Shown: piece by piece, positions 46,936-55,423 of the stretch | How positions within the stretch are numbered: position 1 is the first letter of the stretch | Layout of the letters: every line of letters begins with the position of its first letter | Origin: Gemmatimonadota bacterium | GTDB lineage: Bacteria; Gemmatimonadota; Gemmatimonadetes; Gemmatimonadales; Gemmatimonadaceae | Length of the DNA: 64,000 nucleotides | Assembly: GCA_016704465.1 (NCBI GenBank) | Contig: JADJAD010000001.1 | Coordinates: forward strand, 992,001-1,056,000 | Direction of reading: 5' to 3' | The notes under the pieces: model-generated | What the model was told of the DNA's origin: nothing | What the model saw: the letters and a program-made list of their open reading frames with translations, nothing else | Database searches by the model: none | Made by a program: the position numbers and the translations under genes

Positions 46936-48492
46936 ATGGATACCGACAGGAACACGAGCGTTCGCCCGACCGGCGGACCTGCTTCGCGTCGCAATCGTCT
47001 GGTCGCGGTTGCGGGCGCCCTTGCCCTCGCGGGCGGCCTCATTGGCTGGACCGCCATAGAATCCACGGCGGCGCCCCGACCGACGTCCTCGTCCGACACG
47101 GCCGAGTCGTCCGAGGCAACGGGACTCGCGACGGGACGCACGATCGCACCGTCCGGTGACTCCTACGCACCGATCGTCGAGAAGCTGCAGCCTGCCGTCG
47201 TGACCATTCGCTCTGAGCGAACACAAAAGGTCGCCAGCACGGGGATGGACGACGCGCGCCTGCGTGAGTTCTTCGGGCAGTTCGGGGGTCAATTCGGCGG
47301 ACAGTTCGGCCCCGCACCTCGTCAGATGCCCGAGCAGCGCCAGCGCGGGCTCGGATCGGGGGTGATCATCAAGTCTGACGGCTACATCCTCACCAACCAC
47401 CACGTGGTCGCCGACGCGGACCGGGTCACGGTCGAACTGAACGACGGCCGCACGATGGACGCCAAGGTCGTCGGAACCGACGCGCCGAGCGACCTCGCAG
47501 TGCTCAAGGTCTCGGCCCGTGATCTCCAGACCCTCGCGCTGGGGAACTCCGACAACGTGCGCGTTGGCGACATCGTGCTCGCCGTCGGGAATCCGCTGGG
47601 CATCGGCCAGACGGTGACGATGGGAATCGTGAGCGCCAAGGGGCGGGCGACCGACGGGCCGGGCGATGGTGGCTACCAGGACTTCATCCAGACCGACGCC
47701 CCCATCAACCAGGGGAACTCGGGTGGCGCGCTGGTCAGCACGCGCGGGGAGCTGATCGGGATCAACTCACAGATCCTCTCCACGTCGGGCGGCAGCATCG
47801 GCATCGGCTTCGCCATTCCGTCGAACATGGCGCGCAACGTCATGTCGCAGCTCATCGAGCACGGGCAGGTTCGCCGTGGCATGCTGGGCGTGACGATCCA
47901 GCCGGTGACGTCGGAGATCGCCCGCAGCCTCGGGTTGCCGCAGGTCGGTGGGGCCCTGGTGAACGGGGTCACTCCCGGAGGTGCGGCCGAGCAGGCGGGG
48001 ATAGAGCGCGGTGACGTGATCGTGGCGATCAACGACGAGACCGTGAAGGATGGCAACACGCTCCGCAACCAGGTTGCCCAGCTGCAACCCGGTACGAGCG
48101 CACGCCTCCGCATCGCACGCGACGGCACGGAACGCAACGTCGACGTGACGTTGGCCGAGCTTCGTGTGCAGGAAGCAGACAGCGGCGCACGCGCCGAGGC
48201 GACCGACGGTTCGGGCTACGGCCTGAGTGTGCAGCCGCTCACCCCCGACATCGCGCGCCAGTTGGGACTCGACCAGCGTGATGGTGTGGTCGTGACCGGT
48301 GTGCAGCCGTCGGGCCGCGCCGCCGACGCCGGCTTGCGCGCCGGCGACGTGATCGCCGAGGTGGACGGCACGGTGGTCCGCACCGCCGACGCGCTGCGCT
48401 CGGCGCTGTCGTCGGGCAATCGCCCGGCACTGGTACTGGTCACGCGCGGCGGGAACAGCGTGTACCTGACGCTGGAGCGCGCGGGCAAGTAG
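46936..48492 (+). CDS. HtrA/DegP-type trypsin-like protease with two PDZ domains
   Basis: 518 residues from ATG 46936, after AAGGA. One N-terminal membrane anchor or signal segment (LVAVAGALALAGGLIGW) places the protein in the periplasm. The catalytic triad is H156 (ILTNHHVV), D186 (SDLAVLKV) and S262 (NQGNSGGAL). A Gly/Gln-rich low-complexity stretch (FFGQFGGQFGGQFG) precedes the protease core. Two PDZ domains follow, each with a GGAAEQAGI or GRAADAGL-type binding edge. It degrades or refolds misfolded envelope proteins. The upstream two-component system may control it. Confidence 0.93.
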   Translation: MDTDRNTSVRPTGGPASRRNRLVAVAGALALAGGLIGWTAIESTAAPRPTSSSDTAESSEATGLATGRTIAPSGDSYAPIVEKLQPAVVTIRSERTQKVASTGMDDARLREFFGQFGGQFGGQFGPAPRQMPEQRQRGLGSGVIIKSDGYILTNHHVVADADRVTVELNDGRTMDAKVVGTDAPSDLAVLKVSARDLQTLALGNSDNVRVGDIVLAVGNPLGIGQTVTMGIVSAKGRATDGPGDGGYQDFIQTDAPINQGNSGGALVSTRGELIGINSQILSTSGGSIGIGFAIPSNMARNVMSQLIEHGQVRRGMLGVTIQPVTSEIARSLGLPQVGGALVNGVTPGGAAEQAGIERGDVIVAINDETVKDGNTLRNQVAQLQPGTSARLRIARDGTERNVDVTLAELRVQEADSGARAEATDGSGYGLSVQPLTPDIARQLGLDQRDGVVVTGVQPSGRAADAGLRAGDVIAEVDGTVVRTADALRSALSSGNRPALVLVTRGGNSVYLTLERAGK

Positions 48493-48512
48493 CGCGTACG
48501 CACGTATTGCAC

Positions 48513-48547
48513 GGAGCCGCCGGCACGAAGGACGTGTCGGCGGTTCC
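48513..48547 (+). terminator. Terminator hairpin after HtrA gene
   Basis: GGAGCCGCCGGCAC (48513-48526) pairs with GTGTCGGCGGTTCC (48534-48547) over 14 positions with two G-U pairs, around loop GAAGGAC. It begins about 20 bases past the protease stop. Confidence 0.7.
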
Positions 48548-48690
48548 GCCGTTCGTCCAGCAAGCGGGTGCGCGTTGTGCGGATTGGACGCGTTACCCGC
48601 CACAAGTCATCTCACCAACCGACGACAGCCCGTGGCCAGCGCATCGCGTCGACAACCATGTGCGAGATGACTCGACCGCCGCGCGCGCGC

Positions 48691-49071
48691 CTACGCCGAC
48701 TCGCGTGCCAACATCCACTCGACAAATCGCCGGTCGCTCGGCGCCAGCGCATACTCACGCAGTTCGTCCATCGTCGCCCACGCCAGCGCCGAGTGCTCGA
48801 GGCACGCCGGCTCGCCGACCACATGCACCGGGACGAAGGCGATCCAGAACGGCGAGCCCTCGTCGTGCACCGCCATGTGCTCCTCGCCTACCATCGCGAC
48901 ATGGACGCCGAGTTCTTCGCGCAGCTCGCGGCGCGCCGCCTCGGCGTCGCTCTCGCCCGGTTCGAGCTTGCCGCCGGGAAACTCCCACAGTCCTCCGTGC
49001 CGCTTGTGCGCCGGGCGCCGGCAGACGAGGTAGCGGTCGTTGCGGCTGACGACGGCGGCAAGCACGCGCAC
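48691..49071 (-). CDS. Nudix hydrolase (MutT-like)
   Basis: 126 residues from GTG 49071, placed just after GGGGGAGG. The Nudix box is complete: GGKLEPGESDAEAARRELREELGV, with the catalytic REL-EE core. The short length and the opening VRVLAAVVSRNDRYLVCRRP resemble MutT-type (8-oxo-)dNTP pyrophosphatases, which clean the nucleotide pool. It lies 16 bases downstream of the CIA30-like gene, so an operon is likely. Confidence 0.88.
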   Translation of the reverse strand: MRVLAAVVSRNDRYLVCRRPAHKRHGGLWEFPGGKLEPGESDAEAARRELREELGVHVAMVGEEHMAVHDEGSPFWIAFVPVHVVGEPACLEHSALAWATMDELREYALAPSDRRFVEWMLARESA

Positions 49072-49087
49072 GTGCCCTCCCCCGGCC

Positions 49088-49633
49088 TCAGTACGCACCG
49101 ATCCCGGTGATCTCGAGGCGGAAGGGGCCATCGCGCTTGTCGGCGATGGTGAAGCCGAGGCTGTGGATGGTGTGGTGAAAGGTCGACTCTGCTCCGCCGC
49201 CGCGCTGCCGCACCACGGTCCCGCGCCACGTGGGCTCGAAGGCCACGAACGGGAGCCAGAGATCGACGGAGACGCGCGGCGCGGTGGTGAAGTACGCCTT
49301 CCACGCCACGCCCGACCCGCTCACGGTCGCCGACTCGCGCAGGTCACAGGCGTAGTCGCGCCCATCACCTCGCACACGAATGGCCAGCCCCTCGAAGGGG
49401 GCCAGCGCCGCATCGAGCGAGCGGGAGCGAATCGAGGAGAAGCCGCCCCCATTCGTGTCCAGCGACCCCGCGAAGATCAACCCCTTCGGTGCCAGCTGCA
49501 GCTCGCCGCTGGAGCGCCCACCCATCACGTTGTCGTTCACCACCAGCCACTGGCTGGCGCGCGGCGGCGCGAGCGCGATGATCGGGGTCACGGGCCCCCC
49601 TTCGATCACGTCTCCCGATGGAGGAGTGGTCAT
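49088..49633 (-). CDS. CIA30-family protein
   Basis: 181 residues from MTTPPSGDVIEGG. The CIA30 (NDUFAF1-like) jelly-roll pattern is present: WLVVNDNVMGGRSSGELQLAPKGLIFAGSL, GGGFSSIRSR and LAIRVRGDGRDYACDLRE, with a C-terminal LGFTIADKRDGPFRLEITGIGAY. In eukaryotes the family helps assemble complex I; bacterial members have no firm role. It is co-oriented with the Nudix gene and has no complex I genes nearby. Confidence 0.85.
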   Translation of the reverse strand: MTTPPSGDVIEGGPVTPIIALAPPRASQWLVVNDNVMGGRSSGELQLAPKGLIFAGSLDTNGGGFSSIRSRSLDAALAPFEGLAIRVRGDGRDYACDLRESATVSGSGVAWKAYFTTAPRVSVDLWLPFVAFEPTWRGTVVRQRGGGAESTFHHTIHSLGFTIADKRDGPFRLEITGIGAY

Positions 49634-49862
49634 AGGCGACGAATGAGGCACTCGGTGGTCAGGAGCGACCGCGTGGCAGGCAGGACGGAGCGCATGCGGA
49701 GAACGTACCGCGATCTGGGCGCTGCAGCCACCTGACACTGGCGCCAACCGGCCCACTAGGAACCGGGCTAGTCATGTGGCACCGATGGCGCGGAGTTGGG
49801 ACCAGTGCCGGGCACCCGCCTGCGGTTGCGGGGTAGGCAGTGCGCACCGTTCGGGAGCACGC

Positions 49863-50324
49863 ATGCGCCGATCCTTCGTTCACCCCGCGGCCATCCTGAC
49901 AGGTCTCATACTCGCCCCCCTCATCGTGGCGTGCGCGGGATCGCCCAGTGAATCGGTCGAACCGCCCGCTCGGCTGACCGTTGGCACTTGGGGAGCGGAC
50001 GGGGCTGGCGTGATCGTCACCGGGTCGCTCGTGCACGTGCACATCGGATGCACCAAGGGCGACTTCCCACTTCCAGCCCTGCTCGATTCGGAGGGGCGGT
50101 TCAACGTGCCGGGCTCCTACATCCTGCGGGCCTATCCCGTCCAACTCGGCCCTTCGCTCCCCGCGCGCTTCGCCGGCATCGTGCGCGGCTCGGTGCTCAC
50201 CCTCTCGGTCGCGGTCGACGATACGGTCGACAAGAAACTGGTGGCCCTCGGTCCCGTCACGATCACCCTGCGGCGCGAACCGAATCTCGGCCCCTGCCCC
50301 ATTTGCGAGAGCGCGCCGCGCTAA
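49863..50324 (+). CDS. Small secreted lipoprotein of unknown function
   Basis: 153 residues from MRRSFVHPAAILTG, with lipobox LIVACAG. The mature part is beta-rich, with several short strands (ARLTVGTWGADGAGVIVTG, VHVHIGCTKGDFPLPALL, ITLRREPNLGPCPICE). The Cys pair near the end (CPIC) could bind metal or form a disulfide. I do not recognise the family. It converges with FmdB. Confidence 0.7.
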   Translation: MRRSFVHPAAILTGLILAPLIVACAGSPSESVEPPARLTVGTWGADGAGVIVTGSLVHVHIGCTKGDFPLPALLDSEGRFNVPGSYILRAYPVQLGPSLPARFAGIVRGSVLTLSVAVDDTVDKKLVALGPVTITLRREPNLGPCPICESAPR

Positions 50325-50331
50325 CGACGGC

Positions 50332-50364
50332 GGGGCCCATCGCTCCGTGCGATGGACCCCGCAA
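50332..50364. terminator. Bidirectional terminator hairpin
   Basis: GCGGGGCCCATCGC (50332-50345) pairs with GCGATGGACCCCGC (50351-50364), with one mismatch, around TCCGT. It sits between the convergent lipoprotein and FmdB genes, so it may serve both. Confidence 0.7.
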
Positions 50365-50415
50365 TCCGACAATCAGGTCGTGTCTAGAGCGGAGAGCTAC
50401 TCCGGCTCGCCGGCT

Positions 50416-50670
50416 TTAGCCATGCCGGTCGTGGCTCTCTTCGTACTGCGCCTGCGCGTGCGTGCGCTCAGCCCCCTGGGCCTGGTCGCGCCTCTTCGCA
50501 CTACGCATCGCAAGGTCGGCAGTCGTGGACGAGCGCACCGCAGGCAGCGACATCAGTCGCGCCAGGTCGGCGCTGCCGCACGCGGTACACGCCGCTGGTT
50601 CCTTTCCCTTGAGCACCAGCGCCTCGAAGGTGACGGCGCAGGCGTTGCACTTGTAGTCGAAGAGTGGCAC
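50416..50670 (-). CDS. FmdB-type zinc-ribbon protein
   Basis: 84 residues from GTG 50670. The FmdB ribbon is VPLFDYKCNACAVTFEALVLKGKEPAACTACGSADLARL: two CxxC pairs about 20 residues apart bind one zinc. The rest is a hydrophilic Arg/Gln-rich tail. It lies 11 bases after the stop of the secreted beta-sandwich gene and is probably co-transcribed with it. Its role is unknown. Confidence 0.85.
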   Translation of the reverse strand: MPLFDYKCNACAVTFEALVLKGKEPAACTACGSADLARLMSLPAVRSSTTADLAMRSAKRRDQAQGAERTHAQAQYEESHDRHG

Positions 50671-50681
50671 GGGACCCCCGG

Positions 50682-51350
50682 CTACTTCGTCAGCGTGATT
50701 TCGGAGACCTTGAGCTCGAGGTTGTGGCTCACACGGAGGCCGTAGACCCCGTCGAGCGACTTGAGCTTGTCGGCGGCGACGGCCTCGCTCTTGTCCAGCG
50801 TCTTGACCGTCGTCCCGTTGATGACGCACGACGCCTTGCCACCCTTCACGCTCCAGCCGATCTCGTTCTTCGACTCACCGTCGGCGTTGGCTTTATGCAG
50901 CGCCGGCGTGTCCGCCATGTTCACTAGCGTGGTCACCTTCTCGCCATGGAAGGTCTTGATCGAGTACTTCCCCGTGCCGTACGCGATGCAATACATGAGC
51001 GTCTCGTTCTCGCTCTCGAGATCCTGCCCGCCGATGAAGATGCCGAACGAGTGCGGGTGCGAGGCGGCCATCTTCAGTTCGTCGAACATTGCCTTCACGG
51101 TGAAGTCACCGCTGGCCGTGTTGGCCGGGTTCCAGAAGTTTCCAGCCGGTCCGACCGACAGGCGAAGGCCCTTGCCGTCGGCGACGACCTTTGAGTCATC
51201 GACGGTCTTGCCCTGCGACATGGGACGGCGATCCACGCGTCCCTTCCAGCCAGCAACCTGAATCCCGCCCTTTACGGAGCGGTCGGCGTCCTGCGCCTGC
51301 ACGGCAGTGGCCGTGACGAGAACAGCGAGAGCGAGGTACGAATAGCGCAT
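50682..51350 (-). CDS. Secreted concanavalin-like beta-sandwich protein
   Basis: 222 residues from MRYSYLALAVLVTATAVQAQ, a signal peptide. The body is an alternating beta pattern with TVKAMFDELKMAASHPHSFGIFIGGQDLE, LMYCIAYGTGKYSIKTFHGEKVTTL and LDGVYGLRVSHNLELKVSEITLTK. This resembles the LamG/DUF1080-type jelly roll (3-keto-disaccharide hydrolase or glycan binding), but the match is by shape only and no catalytic residue can be named. Confidence 0.65.
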   Translation of the reverse strand: MRYSYLALAVLVTATAVQAQDADRSVKGGIQVAGWKGRVDRRPMSQGKTVDDSKVVADGKGLRLSVGPAGNFWNPANTASGDFTVKAMFDELKMAASHPHSFGIFIGGQDLESENETLMYCIAYGTGKYSIKTFHGEKVTTLVNMADTPALHKANADGESKNEIGWSVKGGKASCVINGTTVKTLDKSEAVAADKLKSLDGVYGLRVSHNLELKVSEITLTK

Positions 51351-51603
51351 ATGAACTCCGGGTTTTTGGTCGAACATTGATTGTCGCGTGCCGAGCGGGT
51401 TGGCACAAGCGACGGGACGGCGAACGCAGCCGATGCGTGACGAACCGATCAACGGCGCGCTGGAGCATGGATTACGGTCCAGCCAGCCGTCCTTGTACCC
51501 CAATACCGTGCGATTGGGTCAGATCGACCCGAACGGGCAGTCCGCGCGCCCTCCGCGCGTTCTCCGCGCGTTCTCCGCCCGCGCGCGGTGTGACCCAACT
51601 CGC

Positions 51604-52779
51604 CTACCTCGTCCCGCCGTCCGCTTCGAGCCCTCGCAGGTAGTCGGCAACCGCCGTCTGCTCCCCGTGCTCGGCCCACCCCAGGGCGGTGCCGCGCCAG
51701 AGTGTATCTGAAATGTCGGTCCGTGCCCCGTGGGCGGTGAGCAACTGCACCAGCGGGAGATGTCCGGCCAGCGCGGCCTGGTGCAGCGGGGTCGCGTGGG
51801 CGTGAAATCCGGGTGGATTGAGCCGGTTCGGGTCCTCCCCAGCCACGAGCAGCAGCCGTACGGCCTCGAGGTGCCCGTTGATCGCGGCCAGCGCGAAGGC
51901 GCGGTGGCGCTCGTCGCTCGCAGCCGCGGGAAGCATCGCCGCCATCTGCTCGGCGCGGCCAAGCCCCGCTGCCTTCACCAGATCGTCCACCAGGGCACCG
52001 CGCGCCACGAGCGCGGCGGCGGCATCGCGAAAGCCGAAGACCAGCGCCGTCAGCAGCGGCGAGCGCCACGCCCCGTGCCCCACGCCCTCCACATCGGCGC
52101 CATGGTCGAGCAGGACATGCACCAGCGGGACCTGTACCCCGGCCACGGCCGGTGGCGTGCTGGACACCAGCATGCTCAGGGTCGGGGACTCGCCGCCGTA
52201 CATCCCCGCGAGGGCATCGGCCTCGGCTCCCGCGTGCAACACCAGGCGCGCGATATCCACCGCGTTGGGCGGTGAGCGCTGCCGATAGCCCTCCACTCCG
52301 TTGGCGCCGAGGTAGTGGAGCAGCATGGCCCCATGCACCGGAGGGTCGTGGCAGGTCACGCGCGTCGAACGATGACGCACGAGGTCCGGGTGTGCGCGCA
52401 GCAACTCCTGCAGCGTTGCCGCATCGCCGGTGATCACGGCATGCACCGCGTGCTCGAACCGGCGCACCGGCGAGGTCTCCCGCGCCACCTCGGCCGTGAG
52501 CGTTGCCAGCGACTCCCAGTCGCGGAAGCTGTAGCGTCGGGCAACCGCGAGTCGGGCCTCGTCGAGCGTTATCGCCGTGTCGCGAATCTGCTCTGGCGAG
52601 AGCGGGCGTGGCAGCCAGGTGACCGTGTCATCGAGGAAGCGTGGCAAGGTTTCGTGCAACAGCTGCAGCGCCTGCGGCACGCCGGCCGCATGCCCGGCGA
52701 GCAGCTGTTCGGCCTGCGCTTCGTAAGCTGCGAGCGGAGCGTCCCAGGCTGGCGGGGCGGCGATCGTGGTCGATGTCAT
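51604..52779 (-). CDS. Ankyrin-repeat protein
   Basis: 391 residues from MTSTTIAAPPAWD. Helical ankyrin units are visible, mainly in the C-terminal half: HAVITGDAATLQELLRAHPDL, VPLVHVLLDHGADVEGVGHG, FALAAINGHLEAVRLLLVAGEDPNRL, TPLHQAALAGHLPLVQLLTAHGARTDI and TALGWAEHGEQTAVADYLRGL. The N-terminal ~150 residues are a helical domain (ARRYSFRDWESLATLTAEV). It is cytoplasmic, and the partner protein is unknown. The 253-base gap upstream of the next leftward gene holds only a short CTCCGCGCGTT duplication. Confidence 0.85.
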   Translation of the reverse strand: MTSTTIAAPPAWDAPLAAYEAQAEQLLAGHAAGVPQALQLLHETLPRFLDDTVTWLPRPLSPEQIRDTAITLDEARLAVARRYSFRDWESLATLTAEVARETSPVRRFEHAVHAVITGDAATLQELLRAHPDLVRHRSTRVTCHDPPVHGAMLLHYLGANGVEGYRQRSPPNAVDIARLVLHAGAEADALAGMYGGESPTLSMLVSSTPPAVAGVQVPLVHVLLDHGADVEGVGHGAWRSPLLTALVFGFRDAAAALVARGALVDDLVKAAGLGRAEQMAAMLPAAASDERHRAFALAAINGHLEAVRLLLVAGEDPNRLNPPGFHAHATPLHQAALAGHLPLVQLLTAHGARTDISDTLWRGTALGWAEHGEQTAVADYLRGLEADGGTR

Positions 52780-53007
52780 GAGCCTCCAAGCGGAGTCCCG
52801 CACATATTCGGCGTTGGCGAGCGCCAACACGAGAGACTGCGAGCGGATATTTCACGCAAGCGCGGCGGTTTCGTGGCGACTCTTGGCCGACGCCGGACTG
52901 TCATCACACTGGCTCCCGACTGGCGCCGACTTGGCTTTGAACTGGCTCCACAACAACGCGGTTGTCATCGAGGAATCATGTCGCCAACCAGGCCATTCCC
53001 GACATGC

Positions 53008-53982
53008 CTATCGACCAGATGTGTCCTGCGTGAGCACTGCCGGCACCCCGTTCCCGACGAACGCCGCCCGGTCGAGCGCGTCGAAGTGCGTCGCCCGCAG
53101 GATGCGGCGCCCGTCCTCGGACACGAGGAAGGCAACGAAACGTGCCGCCAGCTCGGGATTCGGTGCGGCGCGCGGGATCGAGACGGCGAAGAGAATCGGA
53201 CGACCGGTGAACGTGACGGAGTCGCGCGCGTTCTTCCCAGGCACGCGCACCGAGGCGGTCGCGTAGCGCGCCGAGTCAGCGGGATTGCCCAAGTCGATCG
53301 CGTCGGGGAGCTTCACGTACCGGAAGCCAGCCGCCTCGGCCAGGTTCTGGTACGTCCAGGTATAGTCGTACTCCCCCATCTCCAGCAGCGCGACCTGGTC
53401 GGCCTCACGCGCGCGCACGTTGCGGGGCGGCGCTGCGCGCAGCATGCGATCGGCGAGCCCAGGCTGACGGTAATGCTGTTCGGCGAGCTGCCAGACGAGC
53501 AACGCGCGGTATCCCGCGGGATCGTGGACCGGATCGCTGCGACCAGTCTCCATTCCCGGGCGCTCGAGAATGCGGTACCAGTTGCTCGAATCGATCTCCG
53601 CCGCCCCGTTCGAGCGCGGCGTGTAGGCGAGCACCATCCGGTTGCGGGCGAACAGGGCGTGCCATGTCGTGATCGCCGGTTCGAGGAGCTGTGGGAAGAT
53701 GTCGGGATCGGAGAGAACCAGCACGTCTGGCTCGCCATCCAGTTCCAGCACGCGCCGCGCGAGCTCGAGGCTGGAGGCCGTTTGCTGGTTGAACCGTGTT
53801 CCTGTGCGAGCCGCAAAGCTGTCGAGCACCGCGCGCATGGGCCGCGCAATGGAGGCGGCGTTGTACAGCTCGAGCGGCGCAGCGTCGCGCGTCGCGCCCT
53901 CGGCGCCCTTGCCGTCGTCCCGTCCACATCCTGCGCCGGCCACGACTGCGCAGATCAACAGGCTCCGAATGAGGGTCCTCAT
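53008..53982 (-). CDS. Solute-binding lipoprotein, molybdate/tungstate WtpA-like
   Basis: 324 residues, signal ending VVAGAGC (lipobox). The periplasmic-binding fold begins LELYNAASIARPMRAVLDSFAARTGTRFNQQTASSLELARRV, which matches the strand-helix-strand start of ModA/WtpA, then DVLVLSDPDIFPQLLEP and NRMVLAYTPRSN. A long C-terminal domain follows. No permease or ATPase is near, so it may pair with distant genes or act as a stand-alone binder. A tungstate or molybdate ligand is only inferred. Confidence 0.75.
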   Translation of the reverse strand: MRTLIRSLLICAVVAGAGCGRDDGKGAEGATRDAAPLELYNAASIARPMRAVLDSFAARTGTRFNQQTASSLELARRVLELDGEPDVLVLSDPDIFPQLLEPAITTWHALFARNRMVLAYTPRSNGAAEIDSSNWYRILERPGMETGRSDPVHDPAGYRALLVWQLAEQHYRQPGLADRMLRAAPPRNVRAREADQVALLEMGEYDYTWTYQNLAEAAGFRYVKLPDAIDLGNPADSARYATASVRVPGKNARDSVTFTGRPILFAVSIPRAAPNPELAARFVAFLVSEDGRRILRATHFDALDRAAFVGNGVPAVLTQDTSGR

Positions 53983-54072
53983 GCGATCGGACCTGATGCA
54001 CGCATCGTCTGAATCTTCCGAGTCATCCTGTCTCCAGGTACATGTGACTTTCGCGCCTGCGGCACGACTCGA

Positions 54073-55284
54073 CTACGCCGACTCCTGAGGCTGGCCCTCG
54101 AGCGTCAACAGCCGAACGACCGAGCGTGCGATCATGACCTCCTCGTCCGTGCGCATCACGCGCACCGTGACACGAGCGTCGACGGCGGAGATCACCTCGG
54201 CATTCTCACGGTTCTGCCGTTCATCCAGTTCGATGCCGAGAAAGCCGAGTCCATCGCAGATGCGCGACCGCACTACGGGCGCATTCTCGCCAATCCCGCC
54301 GGCGAAGACCAGCGTCTCCACCCCGCCGAGCGCAGCCGCGTAGCTGCCGATCCATTTCTTCACCGCATAACAGAACATCGCCACCGCCTCGGCAGCCCGC
54401 ACGTCGACTGCCTCGCGCGCCAGCAGGTCGCGCATGTCCGCGCTGGTCCCCGAGACGCCGAGCAGTCCGGACTGGTGGGTCGCGATGTCGAAGAACTCGT
54501 TGCTCGTGATCTGTTGCGTGCGCTCCAGGTAGGGTGCGAGGCCCGGATCGAGGTCACCCGAGCGCGTGGCCATCGGGAGGCCGGCGCTTGGCGTGAAGCT
54601 CATGCTCGTATCGATGCTCCTGCCCTCCCGCACCGCCGCCAGGCTGGCGCCGCTCCCGAGGTGTGCGAGGATCACGCGCCCCTGCGCCGTCGCCGGGCCA
54701 GCGGCGAGCGTGAGCTTCTCGACCAGGTAGGCGTACGACAGACCGTGAAAGCCATACCGACGCACGCCCATCGCGTCGAAGCGGCGGGGGAGCGGGAGGA
54801 GCGTGGCCACGCGGGGCATGTCGCGGTGAAAGGCGGTGTCGAAGCACGCCACCTGCGGCAGCGCCGGTGCGCGGTCGAGAAAGGCGTCGATCAGGGCCAG
54901 CGCTCCGGGCAGGTGCTCGGGGTCGCACGGCGCGATGTCGCGCAGCTCCTCGAGCAGCGCGGGCGAGACGAGTTCCGGGTCGGTGTGGGTCATGCCGTGC
55001 ACGACGCGGTGCCCGACCGCCACCACCCGCTGATACTCCGGTTGCACGCTGAGCCAGTCAACGAGCAAGCGCGCCGCCGACGCGTGGTCAGCGGCATCCA
55101 CGTCGCAACGATCGCTGCTCCGTTCGTCCTCACGTGTGACCTGCAGTGTCGAACCGCCGCGACCGATGCGATCGATCTCTCCACGCAGCGCTCGTTCGTT
55201 GGCCGCGCCAACGCGGAAGAGCGCGAACTTGATGCTCGAGGAGCCAGCATTGGTGGTCAGGACATAGCGCGCGTCGCTGTACAT
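54073..55284 (-). CDS. ackA: Acetate kinase
   Basis: 403 residues from MYSDARYVLTTNAGSSSIKF, with N12 and the SSS loop that contacts phosphate. Family blocks follow: GHRVVHGMTHT, ACFDTAFHRDMP, YGFHGLSYAYLVEKL, ILAHLGSGASLAAVREGRSIDTSMSFTPSAGLPMATRSGDLDPG, and FAGGIGENAPVVRSRIC near the end. It converts acetyl phosphate and ADP to acetate and ATP. Neither phosphotransacetylase nor phosphoketolase is adjacent, so the source of acetyl phosphate is elsewhere. Confidence 0.94.
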   Translation of the reverse strand: MYSDARYVLTTNAGSSSIKFALFRVGAANERALRGEIDRIGRGGSTLQVTREDERSSDRCDVDAADHASAARLLVDWLSVQPEYQRVVAVGHRVVHGMTHTDPELVSPALLEELRDIAPCDPEHLPGALALIDAFLDRAPALPQVACFDTAFHRDMPRVATLLPLPRRFDAMGVRRYGFHGLSYAYLVEKLTLAAGPATAQGRVILAHLGSGASLAAVREGRSIDTSMSFTPSAGLPMATRSGDLDPGLAPYLERTQQITSNEFFDIATHQSGLLGVSGTSADMRDLLAREAVDVRAAEAVAMFCYAVKKWIGSYAAALGGVETLVFAGGIGENAPVVRSRICDGLGFLGIELDERQNRENAEVISAVDARVTVRVMRTDEEVMIARSVVRLLTLEGQPQESA

Positions 55285-55423
55285 CGCCTTCTCCGTGCCG
55301 GTTCCGTGCAAGCTACCCGCATGTGGCACCGGTGGCGCCGCACGGCCTGGCGGCGACCATCACGTGTGCGTCGTCGAGCGGGGCCGGTCGTGTTCCGCTC
55401 GAGACGTTGCCGCGCCCACTCCC

